Assembly: GCF_002443255.2 (NCBI RefSeq)
Contig: NW_019211455.1
Location: 7,411,959-7,475,958 of the forward strand
Length of the DNA: 64,000 nucleotides
Reading direction: 5' to 3'
From: Varroa destructor
Lineage: Eukaryota; Arthropoda; Arachnida; Mesostigmata; Varroidae
The notes beneath the pieces are model-generated. The model was not told the DNA's origin and did not search any database. It saw only the letters and a program-made list of their open reading frames with translations. The position numbers and the translations under genes are program-made. Positions 23,130-35,829 of the stretch are shown here, in pieces; positions within the stretch are counted from its first letter, which is position 1; each line of letters starts with the position of its first letter.

Positions 23130-25250
23130 TATAGAGATATATAGTCGCTCAGATTTCTATCTCTCTCGAATCGCGTGCCGTAGACTTCCCGCTGACAGAG
23201 GTAATTGTGCTGTCAAAAGCAGCCATTCATTTTCTCGTTTAACAGCTGCGTGTCCGTTAATTGCCGGTTTTGCAAAGCAAATTGTTTTTGTAGCCCAGCA
23301 TACGGTGGCTCGATATTAGCAATGAATTATTGCTATCATATGGCGACTATTTCTAACTTTATTTAGCAATGAGATGTATTGAATTTTATCAGGGACGTTT
23401 CAAATGCAGCGTAGATATATTAGTTGCGCGGTAATGCAGTCATAGCTGCTCGCTTTTTTGAAACAGTCGTGCCCTAAAAAAGTCGCTTCTGCCTGTGTGT
23501 TTAAACCATACCAGTTTTATGAGAAACTGCAAATACTACAAGGCTGCTACAAGAGTAAGTGCGCAGCTTTTGATGCGGCACTACCGTCAAGCATTGCTCC
23601 TGGTCATGTTAATTGCTTAGTAGCCGTATAGATTATGTGCATGATTGCACGCATCGTGTTTTAGATGTTATATAAAGCTGGCAAAACCTTGGAGACTATC
23701 ATCGAAGATCTGAACAGTAGATATTATATGCAGCCCAATGATTTCGTCTTTTTTCATCCTCGTATCGGCCTGCTTTTGTTCCTATCATAAACTGTACAAC
23801 TTTTTTTTTTCTTTTCTACATGTTTATTTTTAACCATTTAATGTCTGTATCCCGAGCCTTACTTCAGGACACTAATATTATCGAATGCATCAATGTGTTT
23901 CTTTAACAAAGGCGCATATCTTCATGTAGTACAGGCATTTGAGTTTTTTGATGCCGTTATATAGGGTAAGGCAGAAATAAACCCCCTTTATAGAAAACAG
24001 CAGAAAACTGTGTCACATACCACATTCGCTATCCTCTTGATATTCGTGATGTGTGTGCCGAAGTTGAAGAGACGACTAACGAGAACGTTCAAATCATGGA
24101 CCCGCTAAGGTTTGGTGGTGGACCACGATTAAGAATATAGCTAGATCAGAACACGAAGTTGACACCTCAATATATTTTAAAACTGAAATTAATATGTAAT
24201 TGTTTTTGCGTCACTATAATCAACATAATACAAGATGTCCACTACTGGTGTGACGCACACCTCTAGTATCCTCGGATGGGGAAAAGGTAGCCCACACGGG
24301 ACTGTTCCAAGGTCCCTGACTTGTGACCATCCAGTAAGTCTTGTTTCCTGTTTACTATAGCGCCGAGTTTCCTGTCAGTTAGACAACCAGACTATTATCC
24401 CACTATTTAGCTTAAGGAAGAGTCATTTTCGTATTGGACGAGATAAAAATACTGGCAAATGGTATTAAGTGTATACATGAGTCAAGCTATGTTTTGTTTT
24501 TTGCATGTAGTGCAATCTTGTGTCACGAATTTTATTAAACTTGATTTGCCTCTGTGCAACCTTTGCTGCAGCAGATTCTCATCCAACAGATATGTCTAAG
24601 TGAGAAAAAGCTAAAGGTGCGTTTAACAATTTTGTAACAATGTAAGTTAGTTGTTGTCTCCGAACTGTTTTGCTTTTTCGATTATATATTTTAGGCTGAA
24701 CTGTATTATTTTTTTTAACGCACTACATTGTTACCTATATATATAAAGAAAGAAAATTATTAGTGTCTATACAATTGTATCTACTTGCGGTAGTTTGCGA
24801 ACTCGATGTAAATATAGAGGAGTAGCTCTATAATTAGCTCTGATGCCAACAATTGCCGCACTTAGAGAAAAGGGCAGCATGAATTGAAGGACAGAATACT
24901 TAGTTGAAATAATAATTAGCTATCGTTACCCTGTAAAGCGCTCTAGCAAAAGACGGGTTTGGCGATTTTTTTGCGCGTAATGGAATTTACGCGTTGGATA
25001 TTGGCTGAAACATATAGAACCGACTTTGCCGGTTTTTAATTTAATCTGCTTGCTTTGTACTTTACGTAAGTGTGCTTTGTGCATATAAATCTATATAACT
25101 ATACTTTGGTTTCTTTTTGACATGTGATTGCTTTCGGTGATTGCCTCTTGTATTTGCCATTTTCGACGGCATAAAACAAGCGAAGAAACGACCACATGAC
25201 GTTTGACATGTAGAAGCACTTTTATACAGTTCAAGCGAAAACATCCATGA
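23130..25250. other. No feature seen
   Basis: Only short chance ORFs. No RT, transposase or splice-bounded coding stretch was recognised. Confidence 0.3.
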
Positions 25251-25257
25251 TTACCAC

Positions 25258-25283
25258 TATATATATATATATATATATATATG
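25258..25283. repeat. (TA)n microsatellite
   Basis: Uninterrupted TA dinucleotides. Confidence 0.9.
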
Positions 25284-25289
25284 CGTCCG

Positions 25290-28230
25290 AGATTTTCAGT
25301 TATAAGAAATCATTGGACATTGTAGCGAGTTACGGAGCAAAATCCCGTCTGATCAAGTGGACAGAGGTCTTTTCGGAAATGGGAGTGCCTAGGTTCGATT
25401 TTAGGTGTATTAAGTATTATTACGTAAAATACCAAAACTGGTATAAATAATATCTTTGCATGCCGCATTTTACACTTGCTTTTGTTTGTTTGTATGTATA
25501 TTTACTTTAGCAATAAAGTCAAATACCAAAGAAATAATATGCGCTGTAAATAAGCATTCACATTTCGGTTTGTTATTATATCGTTTAAGGCACGTTGCGC
25601 AAATCTTTTGCAATAAGCGTGCCTTTTAACCGGCTGAGACGATGAAAGGTATTTTCGAAGTTGAGGATCATCTGTGAAATACAAAGGAAAAAATACCTCG
25701 CCAATATATCAACAATATTTTGATTAATCAAATCTAAGGAAACCCTAGAATAGGCTGACACTGTAGCAACAGCTTTTAAGCTATTATTCAAGCTTTGTAT
25801 GCTTGCTGATAGGACGGTAGAGAAGAAATGACGCAGCATACCGTTAATTATTTAAAAAGGTATCTACTTGATGCTCTAAAGCTGATTTTGCTCTATCGCA
25901 GACATCTGAGCATCACATTTAAGAGAGCCCTTTTCCGGCTCGGTTATGATTTCCATCAAGCCAATTTCTAAGCAATTTAAATCAGCAGAAGTTTCATTAG
26001 GACTTTGATCATGGATACTTCAACCAGTGCCCTACACGATGTGGTTCCTAGTTTTAACCTACTTATTCGGCAGCTTTATGGTGATTCTTTCATTACTCAC
26101 TATCGGCTGCATGAACTGAGATATCTGGTAGCCTTGCAAGACGTCTGGATATAAATGTTTGTTTTTTTTTTTTAACAACACGTGAAAAGAAATTCATTTG
26201 AGGATTGATTAGAGGATGTTCCAACAAAAGCTGTGTAAAGTAAATGAAAAAAAGATTATAAAAATTATCATTAAAATGATTAGCTATTATGTTTAAGATT
26301 CTTAAAAATAGTTGTCATAATGCTTATAAAAATCTTCTGTATTTTCTGAGAAAGTAGCTATTGAAACATCGAGTTTTCCGAACTGCGAATACCTAATACG
26401 TCCGGTGTCACCGTTGAACACGAAACGGCGGTTGTCTATGCCGGGGCTCGGACCTAAATTACAACATGTCTTTAATGTTATTAAACAAATGCGTTACCCG
26501 CTAAGCTATCACTAGGACACACAGTAGTACCTGCGTTCTATGAATGGTCACCTCGAAATGTCCAAGATCACTTTGGATAGGCAACAGACATACTACCGCC
26601 GTCTTTTAACTGAACTGAACACATTTCGAGACAATATTTTCAGTTGGAGAAGCAGATACGACCATTAAGCTTTCATTATTTTTACTGCCTTTTGGCTTTA
26701 TCACAGTTAGTGGATACGTTGCCCAGGGATAGTTTTAATTCTAATTTAATTAACTAGGCATGAATAGAGGCTTGTAATTGTCTGTATGCAGCTACTAGCT
26801 CATGTTCAGCTATTACTGGCGGTAGAAATAGGTCAATGATATACTGTGTACGTTAATGCATAGGTGGGTGCTTAACACTACTGGAGGCGCACGTAATGTA
26901 AATATTTGAAAAGTAACTTAAAACTAATTACGTTTATTCTATGTATCCCACTCATCTATCCTGTAGAATCTTCTTGCACTATAAGTTATTGCGTACGTAA
27001 ATATAATACGCTGTTCTTTCGTTAATTATGCGTTTTTATTGCTCATTGTTGATACGATTTCGTAGTGGCTTCATAGACCATATAATTACCCAATTATCTA
27101 TCACAAATATATACTAAGATAACAAAAGGTTTTGATGCGCTAAAAACTTTATAACGTTTTTAGCTGCGGTGCTTGCGAATTCGGCGCCCGAAGATCGAAA
27201 CACGGTCCATCTATGATGCGAACTTTTGAAAAGCTAGACCTAGTACCTTCCTACGCAAGGTTTCGCGATGGCTGTGGCTACAGGGTAAGTTCCGATTCAG
27301 TTTCCGTAGTAGGCTTCAGCTGAGGTTGAGCTCAGCATCCCATACACATAAAAAGCCATAGCAAATGAACATATTGTGCCTCGTTGTATTGAAAAGCACA
27401 ATGAACCGTTTTCATTTTGGTTTTTCGAAAAATCACTGGATAGATACGCGACTAAACAGATTTAGTGTAAAATAAAATTTATTAATGACGTTGGTATAAC
27501 TTGAAGGTGAAGTCTACACCCCTACAATACCGAATGTTCAGTTAATTATCCACTTCGCCTTAATCATTAGCTACGACTGGCCTTTGATAATAACAAAGAC
27601 AAACAGTCATTTGTGAAATAGGATTAGTACCTTCAAGGGAAACCCAAAGAGCCTGAACTAAGGCACAATGCAGATAGCAGATGGAGGAGACGTCTAAGGG
27701 AGGATGATCATATAGGGATGGTTAACAGAATTTCCAGTGTAAAAGGAGGCTAAGTAGTAGTAAAAGAAGTATACAACGGACGGTAACAAGCGGTGCGCCA
27801 CATTACTGTATATCAAATATACATGCAAGAGTGATATATAACTCGATAAGTGTGATATATTTATTGTACGAAAGAATTAGGACATTACGTTTATTTTTGA
27901 CAAACTAATTTAAACCGTCGTGTTTTACTGCTAATCTATTATACATCCGTGTTGACCTCAATCCTTATATCAGAATACCGGGAAGACGCCTATCAGCAAA
28001 TAATAAAAAATCAGTGGAAGTGTAGTTCGCTCTTTACATAGTCAACAAGTAGGGCTAAGATATGTAATCATTAAGTTCCATAGCCATTTGTGGGATGAGG
28101 GGATATCGATATCTTTTTGGGCCATGCATGAAAGATATTTTGAAGATAGAGAAAACACTCGCTAAATCAAAACTAGGCCGTTAAAAATGAAAGACATTTT
28201 CAATAATCATAGATGAGGCATTGATAAAAT
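25290..28230. other. Intergenic, mostly unassigned; older relative of the duplicated unit
   Basis: Short stretches resemble the duplicated units: near 26.90 kb a TTTGAAAAGTAACTTA-type segment like the left end of unit A, and near 28.04-28.09 kb a segment around TATGTAATCATTA that matches unit B near 42.62 kb. This suggests an older, much diverged unit spanning roughly 26.9-28.6 kb. A SINE-like remnant sits at 26.4-26.5 kb. Confidence 0.35.
26438..26520 (-). repeat. tRNA-derived SINE head
   Basis: The minus strand reads TAGCTTAGCGGGTAACGC, an A-box, and about 45 nt later AGGTCCGAGCCCC, a B-box (GGTTCGANTCC type). Spacing is right for an internal Pol III promoter, but the acceptor stem does not pair, so it is a SINE remnant and not a tRNA gene. 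Confidence 0.55.
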
Positions 28231-28235
28231 CAGCC

Positions 28236-28381
28236 TTAATTGAGGAACGCTGATATTCCTGCCTGAGCTGTAGCAAAGCAAATAGAAACGATTAATGCGA
28301 ACGTAAACAGGAAGTTCATGAAGACTTTTTGAGTATGCATTGATCGCGCTTCTCAACGTCAAAATTTGTCAGTGTTGCCAT
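28236..28381 (-). pseudogene. Small-secreted-peptide family, copy 2 (relic)
   Basis: A signal-peptide-like ORF, 28236-28319, starts MNFLFTFALIVSICFATAQA and stops after 27 codons. An upstream ORF (28316-28381, 21 codons, ending KKSS) overlaps its start by ATGA. The same overlap, with the upstream ORF also ending in KSS, occurs in the copy at 42.9 kb. The donor that follows the hydrophobic run in the 42.85-kb copy reads CAGGCA here, and no exon 2 was found downstream, so this looks like a relic. Confidence 0.4.
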
Positions 28382-28389
28382 TGCTGGAT

Positions 28390-29800
28390 ATATATGTAAA
28401 TGCGCAACCCATAGGGCGAGAATGACGGCACATATGTTTAAAACAAACCTACCACTATAAAGCCATGAGTTAATTAGGCCACGACGAGGTTCCATATGAA
28501 ACACAGACCTAAAGCAACGGAGCTTACTATCATGTTAAACATAAGGAGTTGCCACATCTATGCAATGTTATGCATGTAAAACTTCCTTGTATTTGACATT
28601 TTGAAAAGCGTCATAGAATGATTCTCTACTGAGCGTAATTAGTCATACCATTAGGATAAACGCGGTACTTCCACTAGAGATGTTGAATTTTTTGCTATCG
28701 TTGCTTCCAATCTTCCTCAATGGCTACACTAGTTACGTACCATAAAAATTGTTCCCTTACTGTGAGCCGCAAGCACTTACAACAAGAGAACATGCTTGTC
28801 ACTTAACATGAAATGTGTCACTGATTTTACGTTCTGTCGTAGAGACAGATAAATTTCATTAGTTGTGTGTGTGCGTGTGTAGTTCAACAGAAATAGATAT
28901 GCAGTCATAGGCTCTTTTGTGTATCGCACGTACGGGGTAAAGTCATACTATATTATAATTTCAATTATTATTCGAATATTTAAGAATGAAAAAAGGTTAC
29001 ACTCACTAATAGCTTATAACATAATCCTAATATTATAATGTTTTAGAAGGGGCTTAGTAGATTTAGGAATAAGTCAAAAGTGAAGTACTGCAACGCTTCC
29101 TCAGACAGCTATAAAAAATGATTTCTGCTGATTCTAAGACCTCTCGGTTTACCAGTTTTTTTTGTAAGGATCAAAACGGCAAAAATTGAGAGGTCATCGT
29201 ATTAACTGAATACATAGGCGAGGTCAAACAAAAAAACAAATCATTACAGGATTATTTTGAACGCTAGACTAAATGTAAATATTGATATCCTTAGGCACGG
29301 TCCATTATATAGTGCTGGAATCGTAAAATTTCCTATAGGAATGATTAAAAAAAACTTATTTCAGACAGTTTGCCTATGGCAAGTACAAAATAGAGTTGGA
29401 TTTCGCTTTGCGACCCCACTTAAACGTCGAATAGAACGCGGTACAGCGATATCGTCGATGTTGATTTCAAGAACAGATTCGAAACCACGCTGCATAAATG
29501 TTTGCTCTCCCTATGACTCTGTTAGGGAATTTGTTTGACGGTCGTCTTAAATCTTCTGCGTAACTGGCTATTCATGACGAAGTTATACCATAAATGCAAT
29601 AGGACAGGAATAGCCCATGGGACGTTAATTTGGAAAACTTTCCAGGCTCTTTATGATGTGTATCATCGAGCTGATGGGTAACGTAAGTTCATTACAGGAT
29701 CGATCGAAACCCTTGTCAGCATCTATGTATGGACCGATTCTATAGAAATTTAGAAACATTCATGATACCTATGAGCTAGAATTTCCAAGGTCTGCTTTGC
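28390..29800. other. No feature seen
   Basis: A 93-codon ORF at 29257-29538 has no recognisable motif and no splice context. A short GT-rich tract lies near 28865-28880. Confidence 0.25.
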
Positions 29801-31720
29801 TACCTAGAGCGGAAATGTCCAAATTTTTAAGAAAACGATATTATTTACTTATTTCAGTTGGTTGAAAGATAACATAGAACAATGGGCAGCCTCGAGTATT
29901 TTTCCTAAATAATAAACCAATAACAATGAATTTACCTGACGAGTTGAAAAAAGACGGACGCTCAGAAAGTTTGGCTGTGAAATATGAAAGAGATATAACA
30001 AAACATAAATGACTTGATCAATAAGAGCAAGATAAAATCACCCACATCAAAGTAGCTCCCGTATTAACTTCGCGATCTAAAAAAGCTTAATCTACGCTCC
30101 GTTAGTTCTAGTCCTGGCAACTCTGTTGCAAACTCTTTCAGAGTTGAAACTTGTTTGCAAACTATGACAGCAAATAGTTACGAACAAGATCACCCTAAAA
30201 CTATGAATAGAGTTTTTGAAAATAGTTTTCTTAATTTCAATAATTAAACGACCTACAGGTCACATCTCTACCTGGTCCTGACGATGAAGCATTAATTATT
30301 AGAATAAAAAACACTACTTAACCAGTAATGTATTAATAAAAACAGTTGACAACATGATCAAAAAGAACGTTTTATAATCTCCAAGGTGAACATTTTTCTG
30401 CGGAATTAATAATCGAAGTAGCTGAAGAGGGCAAAGGCTCATCATTGAAAAAGCTGACGTAACTAAAAAAAGTGTGAAGAATTAAAAGTCTAGTCCAAAA
30501 CATGTCCAAAAAACGAAGTCTACCTTAAAAAAACCTATCTATTACTTAAACAGTTAAAAATGCATATAATGACGTACAAAAACAAGTTAGACGGACTTAT
30601 CAGACTCGCTCATGCGATATCTAAACAGCGTCAATTATAAAATAGAGGTCTCTTTCAGCAGTAATAGGCTAAGATGAAATACTATGTCGAATTATAAAGA
30701 ATAATGCCGCCTTATTTTTATAAAACACTTTATTAGACTCTGTATAGAATGCAGAGCATTTCTACCAAATTTCAAGGAAATTATAGTAACGTCGGTATAC
30801 AAAGGAGGTAAACTAATAAGCGATAATCTGAGACTTATAAAGATCCTTACTCTTCAGCAAAAATCTAAAGTAGTTGAAGAAATTAGTATGGCTTCCAACC
30901 TGAAAAGTAGTGAAAATGCAACGAAATTAAGGTTAAAAAATTCCTAGAAGGAGCCACCGAAATATAGTAAAAATAAGGAAACAGTTTTTTTAATCCTAAA
31001 AAAATTCTAAAAAAAGCTAGCGTAAATTGACAAAGGTTGGCAAACAAACTAATTGCACTGGCTTTAGTTAGGAAACAGATAGGATACAGAGCATAGTAAA
31101 AGCACGAGATAAATATAGTATACTTATACGTATAGTTCAGTCTTAAGTCGGATTTTTGAGGTCCATGTGAATGAATTATATGGTCGGGTTTAGAAAAGCA
31201 TCACGTAGCGTGCAAACGACACGTGTCTACTTACTACCAAAACAGACCAGCACATATTAAAAGTGTATATAATAACATATAAAAAAGTTAGGAAAACTTA
31301 TTAGTTTTAACATGTCAGTTAAAGCCAATTACTAATCTAAAGTTAACATAAAAACCCGAATATTAGAAATAAACTTGAAAAGCGAAATAAGAAATAATGC
31401 ACATGACCCAAGGCAGCCATAGTTTCTGAAATAGAGGCAAAAGCAAAAATCGAAGGCCATCGATGGACGATCAAATGACATCTAATTAGATTTTAAGCGT
31501 CTGTCTAATTACAGGAATCATCAATAATGTTTTATAAACCCAACGCGAACAATTCTAAACTTAATGAAATTAACAGCCATAAATAGTATCTCAAAATAAC
31601 CTGAAATTAAACACAAAGTTGGAAATGTACTAAAAAAAAAACAGATAAGAAGTTGTCATTTTACATAACGTGAAAAATGTAGCCAGCATACGTCTACGCA
31701 GGTATGTTAAGCTTGTCCAT
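29800..31720 (+). repeat. A-rich block, probably a decayed retroelement
   Basis: The + strand is strikingly A-rich for about 1.9 kb, with broken frames rich in Lys, Asn and Ile (segment LPGPDDEALIIRI near 30.27 kb). The bias stops abruptly near 31.7 kb, where sequence rich in C and T on the + strand begins. A degraded non-LTR element is likely, but no catalytic motif survives. Confidence 0.3.
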
Positions 31721-31779
31721 CAGTAACAAATTCCAGTAACATTTCGTATTCTTCGTTACTCTCCACGATCTTCTCCCAT

Positions 31780-33800
31780 CTATCAACCAATTCATTTCTT
31801 CTTTCCCGTTAAAAGTTTGCAGGTATGACGCTGACAGATTTTGAAATCCTCTTTATTGTCAACTGTAGAATTACAAATTTCATTGGCTAGTGATCGGAAA
31901 AGGTGATATTTCGTCCAAAGGAGGATCAAAAACATGGCGAAAAGCCTCCTATTTAACGGCTTGCGGCGCAGCTACAATCTGGCCTAATTGATTCTTAAGT
32001 TCAAGAAGAGGTAATGAAGTCTTTCGTGAGTACGAGTTTGCGAGGCCACGCGCTGCGAAACCATTAGATCATCCAGAATCTAATTGGCTACACGTGGTGC
32101 TCGGTATTATATAGCAGTGCAAAAATATTCCAAGTCAAATTTCTCCCTCCCTATTGCCCCGTCGATGAAGAAGTTATTAGTAGGGAGCCATCTATTAAGA
32201 TGTAAATGCTGGGATTGTGTTTTCTGGACCCGAGGCTTGAGAAGCCTTAGAGCTACTGATGCCCTATAAAGTCCAGCAGCACTTGTCAATGCCTTCTTCT
32301 AAACCTTCTGTACTTTTTGCGGTGTTGCTCGTTACAAGCAATCTCCGTGGCCGTTTTCCGCTTGGGCCTTAATTTAAGTTGTGGCTTGCTTTTGTTCCAT
32401 AACTACATTCTTGAATTCAGTACAGGCCATAAAGTTCAGTGTGATCATATTTTCAGCACTCGTGGCGAAGCACTGTATTTTGTGTGCACTTGTTAAACAT
32501 GTGCCAAACATTTCATACCTGTAGCAACGTTTGCGCTTGACTTTTTCGCTTCTGCACTTTTTGGCGTAATGGCCTCGATTTTGACAGTTAAAACAGGTCG
32601 ATAGCGAAACATACTCCTCAGGCTTACAAATATAGTGTCTTATCTTGACATTTTCAGGGACATAACTTGCTGATGCTTGTTATGACTAAATACATTAATG
32701 ATGCTTGCAGTGGAAGTGTATGTGAGCATTGCCATTTTCCGTTCTTTATAATTTGGGGCTCTTCCATGAGCAACTTGGCGCTGTCCGGCAGGACAAGCCT
32801 AGATTATAGTTGTTTGTCGATTTAGTTGACGAATAAGAAGAAGTCCACTTTTCTGAAAACCACCGTAGTTGAAGCACTTATCACATTGCGTATGTCGACG
32901 TCTGTGCTTCCTTTTTGGTGTACGATGTCAATATAGGTCTTGCCTCGTCCTGTCTTGGTTTCAGCTACCCCCATAACGAGGTACCCTTCTCTTGTTGTAA
33001 TGACTCGCTTGTAGAGAGGTTCGCGACAGTTGTGGCTGAGGGTGAGTGTGCCGCATTTGCTATAGTAGAATCTTATCTTTTGTCGATCCTGGGTAGCAGT
33101 TATAATGCAGGATTTTAGAAACCCAAGTAGGCTTCCCTTACTTAGGGCACACCATTAAAGTATTTTATTGACCACCCTTATATTTTTGCTTTCTCGATCT
33201 TTTACTCAGTTTTCTTCGCTGGGTTCAACGTTCGAGTACTGCTAGCCGCTCTCCCTCGATTTGCCTGTTGCACTTTAAATCAAGGATGGTTTGTCCAGTC
33301 TCTCTCCGGTCTGCCTCAAAATTTCGCTTTTCTCGCGAAACCTCTAGCTTCTTTACTTCTGCTTCTGTAGCTCAAGACTCTTGATAAACCAACCTGTGCT
33401 CCTGATCGAGGGTTTTTGATTGTTCCAATAAAAAGCCGTTCTTCTGCTAGAGTTCTTAGTTGCCCTTTTTAATTCCTCGTGGAATTTGTTTTTACTTTTT
33501 AGAAAGCAACCACACTGCTATTTCTAGTCTGATTATCATTATGTTGCACGGATTATCATTATGTTGAGCGGAGTTCCTCCGCTCTCCTTAAAAGGGTCTA
33601 TCCTACGGCTCTAAGGTACTTGTCTTTTTGAGGTTACCACGAGGATGTCAGCTAAAAAAACTCGGCAGCCTGAACTTACCCCTAAAATTTTAGGTTTATA
33701 CGCCATACTGTTCTCTCTCCCCTCTCGCTGTCTCTCTCTTAATTTTGCCCTATGAAAAAAGGTGTGAAAGCCCTTCCATAAACTCTTAAGAGACGGAGTA
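31780..33800 (-). mobile_element. Degenerate non-LTR retrotransposon, ORF1 and endonuclease-like pieces
   Basis: Reading from 33.8 kb leftwards there is a charged, coiled-coil-like stretch (33.2-33.5 kb), then a zinc knuckle CFNCQNRGHYAKKC (CX2CX4HX4C, 32554-32595) followed by a second Cys-rich piece RCYRYEMFGTC. This is the usual end of R1/Jockey-group ORF1 (Gag-like) proteins. Further on, RNITFSDHQPMKFVI-like text near 31.88 kb resembles the SDH motif at the end of APE-type endonucleases. Frames are repeatedly broken. Confidence 0.55.
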
Positions 33801-34499
33801 AACAGTATTATACGTCAAGTAAGGTTTCTTGGGATAACTCTTCGTAAAGTTTTTTGCTTTGCCGACAAGCCTCAGTTATCAAAAGTTGATACAGTGTTAA
33901 GCCCAACATTGCGGTTTCAAAAATGGGCCTATATGAGCGCGCCAAATAAGTCGATAAGATGATATCCTACCCCTGCCAGCATTACATAGAGACCGACGCA
34001 CTCAAAGGACTTATGCTAAATTATTTATTTAATATGTAGTAGAGCTGTCTAATACCTTATAATAAAGATATATATCTGGCCAGATTTAATAATTGGCGTA
34101 TCGAGAAGCAACGAGTATTATCGAAAGCGATGTAACTTTGCCGTAAGCCCGAAGTTTCGGTGCGAGATATGTAACAGTCCATTTAGCAGAATAAAAGGGC
34201 CTGACGGCGACAAAGGACAAGTGTAGATGGCCAAAGTCCTTTTGAGAGGGGTACCCAAATTATACGCCTTCTAAAAGTAGTCAGTTTTCCGCAACACCGG
34301 TATGTTGCAGGTGAGGTTAGATCTTATCTCTGCCTGCCAAAGTGCGAGCAGCGAAACCAAAGGATCCGACTTTTGCCGTCGCCATCCATACTACTTGCGG
34401 AACGAGGTCGCGCAGGCGATTCAGTGGTGTATCGCAAACCAGCGCCTAGACATACGGGCAAAGACGGAGTCAGCAAAAGGGGTAGCTAGCAATAGAGTC

Positions 34500-34548
34500 T
34501 TACAGAGCAACGCCCTAAGGCCTCAGGCCTTAGGGCGTTGCTCTGTAA
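34500..34548. repeat. Perfect 49-bp palindrome (24-bp arms, 1-nt centre)
   Basis: Arms 34500-34523 and 34525-34548 are exact reverse complements around a single C. It lies inside the R1-like remnant. Confidence 0.95.
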
Positions 34549-34553
34549 CTTAT

Positions 34554-34574
34554 TGAACTTCCTCAGGAAGTTCA
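34554..34574. repeat. Second perfect palindrome, 21 bp (10-bp arms)
   Basis: Arms 34554-34563 and 34565-34574 are exact reverse complements around a single C. The centre CCTCAGG is the same heptamer as in the 49-bp palindrome 5 bp to its left. Confidence 0.95.
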
Positions 34575-35829
34575 TTCGAAAGAGAAGAAACAAAAAGAAG
34601 TAGTAGGACAGGTGAAAGCAGACACATGGGATCTACCATATCAAATCATCACGGCTAAGGTTAAAACGAGACCACCGTAACTGCCACTTGATAGGTTAAG
34701 AGACGTAGTGAAGAACTTCTTTGCAACTCGACTTAGTAAAGACCAGCAAAAGATTGAAGAAAGAGATTCTGGTGGTCACTACCAAGAAGGTGGACAGTGC
34801 AGGAGAAAGGTTAACGCTAGAAAAGGCATCTGGCCCGCACAGGGCGCTACTGGGCATAGTCGGGATGTCTGTTAAAAAAAATTTTTTTTTGAGGCCTCGG
34901 AAATAAATTGCCCAGGAACAATGTTTCCACAAAGCTAGAAAAAGGCCAAACTTATCTTTTTCTCCTTAGTACCTCGGCGTGTTAACCAATATGTCTCCCT
35001 ATAACAACTGCAAAGCCAATAGAGAATTTCCTAGTACACACGCTAAACGGGAGATTGAAGAGAGGCTAAACTAACTAGGATCCAAGAAGGGGCGATCGAC
35101 GCCAAGTCCTGTTCGAAGGATGCACATGTAGCCCCCAAAGAGGTTCAAAAATCCTGCCTCCCTGTCACAGCGGGCGTCCCGTAGGGGTCGGTTCTCGGAC
35201 CGCCTCTGTGGAACACTGGCTATGACTGAGTACGTGAGTTACTTCATATGCCCAAGAAGATGGAACTAATTAAATACGCTGACGTTTACATTGCTGAAGC
35301 TCGATTTTGAAAAATTCGCCAATGGCTCAAAAACTAGATGCGGAAACATTAGCTGCGAGTGGCACTGCCAAAGTGCGAGCCCTTCACGTTATAGGAACAA
35401 AACTGTGCCAAAGAAATTTTAAATTGAGATAGACAAGCAAGGCCTGAAGCTCAAAACAATTGTCAAGTCTTTAGATATTATCTTGCATATAAGACTAGCC
35501 GGTGCAGAGTACACGAAGCACGCCGGTGGAAAAGCTCTCAACTTGGAGTTAAGCCTAACGCGCGTATTTCCAAGGTTAGGAAGCGCGAGACAATTTGCAT
35601 GACGCCTTCTGGCTTCGGCAGTCGAATCTATAGTTTTGTACGCCTTCATTGCCTGTTTGGGGGACATAGACCTGAGCTCTAAAAGCAACAGGCGGACGTT
35701 GTTGTCAACGCATATCAAATAGTACCAACGGAGGTGATAATGATGCTTGTTAAAAGGCAGCTCGTTGTCCGCCACGTGTAACTGTATATTAACAAACTTC
35801 AAAATTTACATATTTATCTAATAACAACA

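Larger units (their letters stand above)
34300..35800 (+). mobile_element. R1-clade LINE reverse transcriptase remnant
   Basis: At 35.16-35.29 kb the + strand carries the R1 RT motif GVP-stop-GSVLGPPLWNTGYD (a CAG to TAG stop) followed by ELIKYADVYIAEA, where the catalytic YADD pair is YADV. At 35.42-35.66 kb the region after RT follows: LAGAEYTKHAGGKALNLELS and ARQFA-stop-RLLASAVESIVLYA. The order and wording match R1-group ORF2. Stops and the lost Asp make it dead. A 127-codon minus-strand ORF over 35419-35802 is its shadow. Confidence 0.75.

Noticed and set aside
26438..26520. A functional tRNA gene
   Set aside because: A- and B-boxes are present, but acceptor and anticodon stems do not pair.
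35419..35802. 127-codon minus-strand ORF
   Set aside because: Antisense to recognisable R1-like ORF2 sequence.
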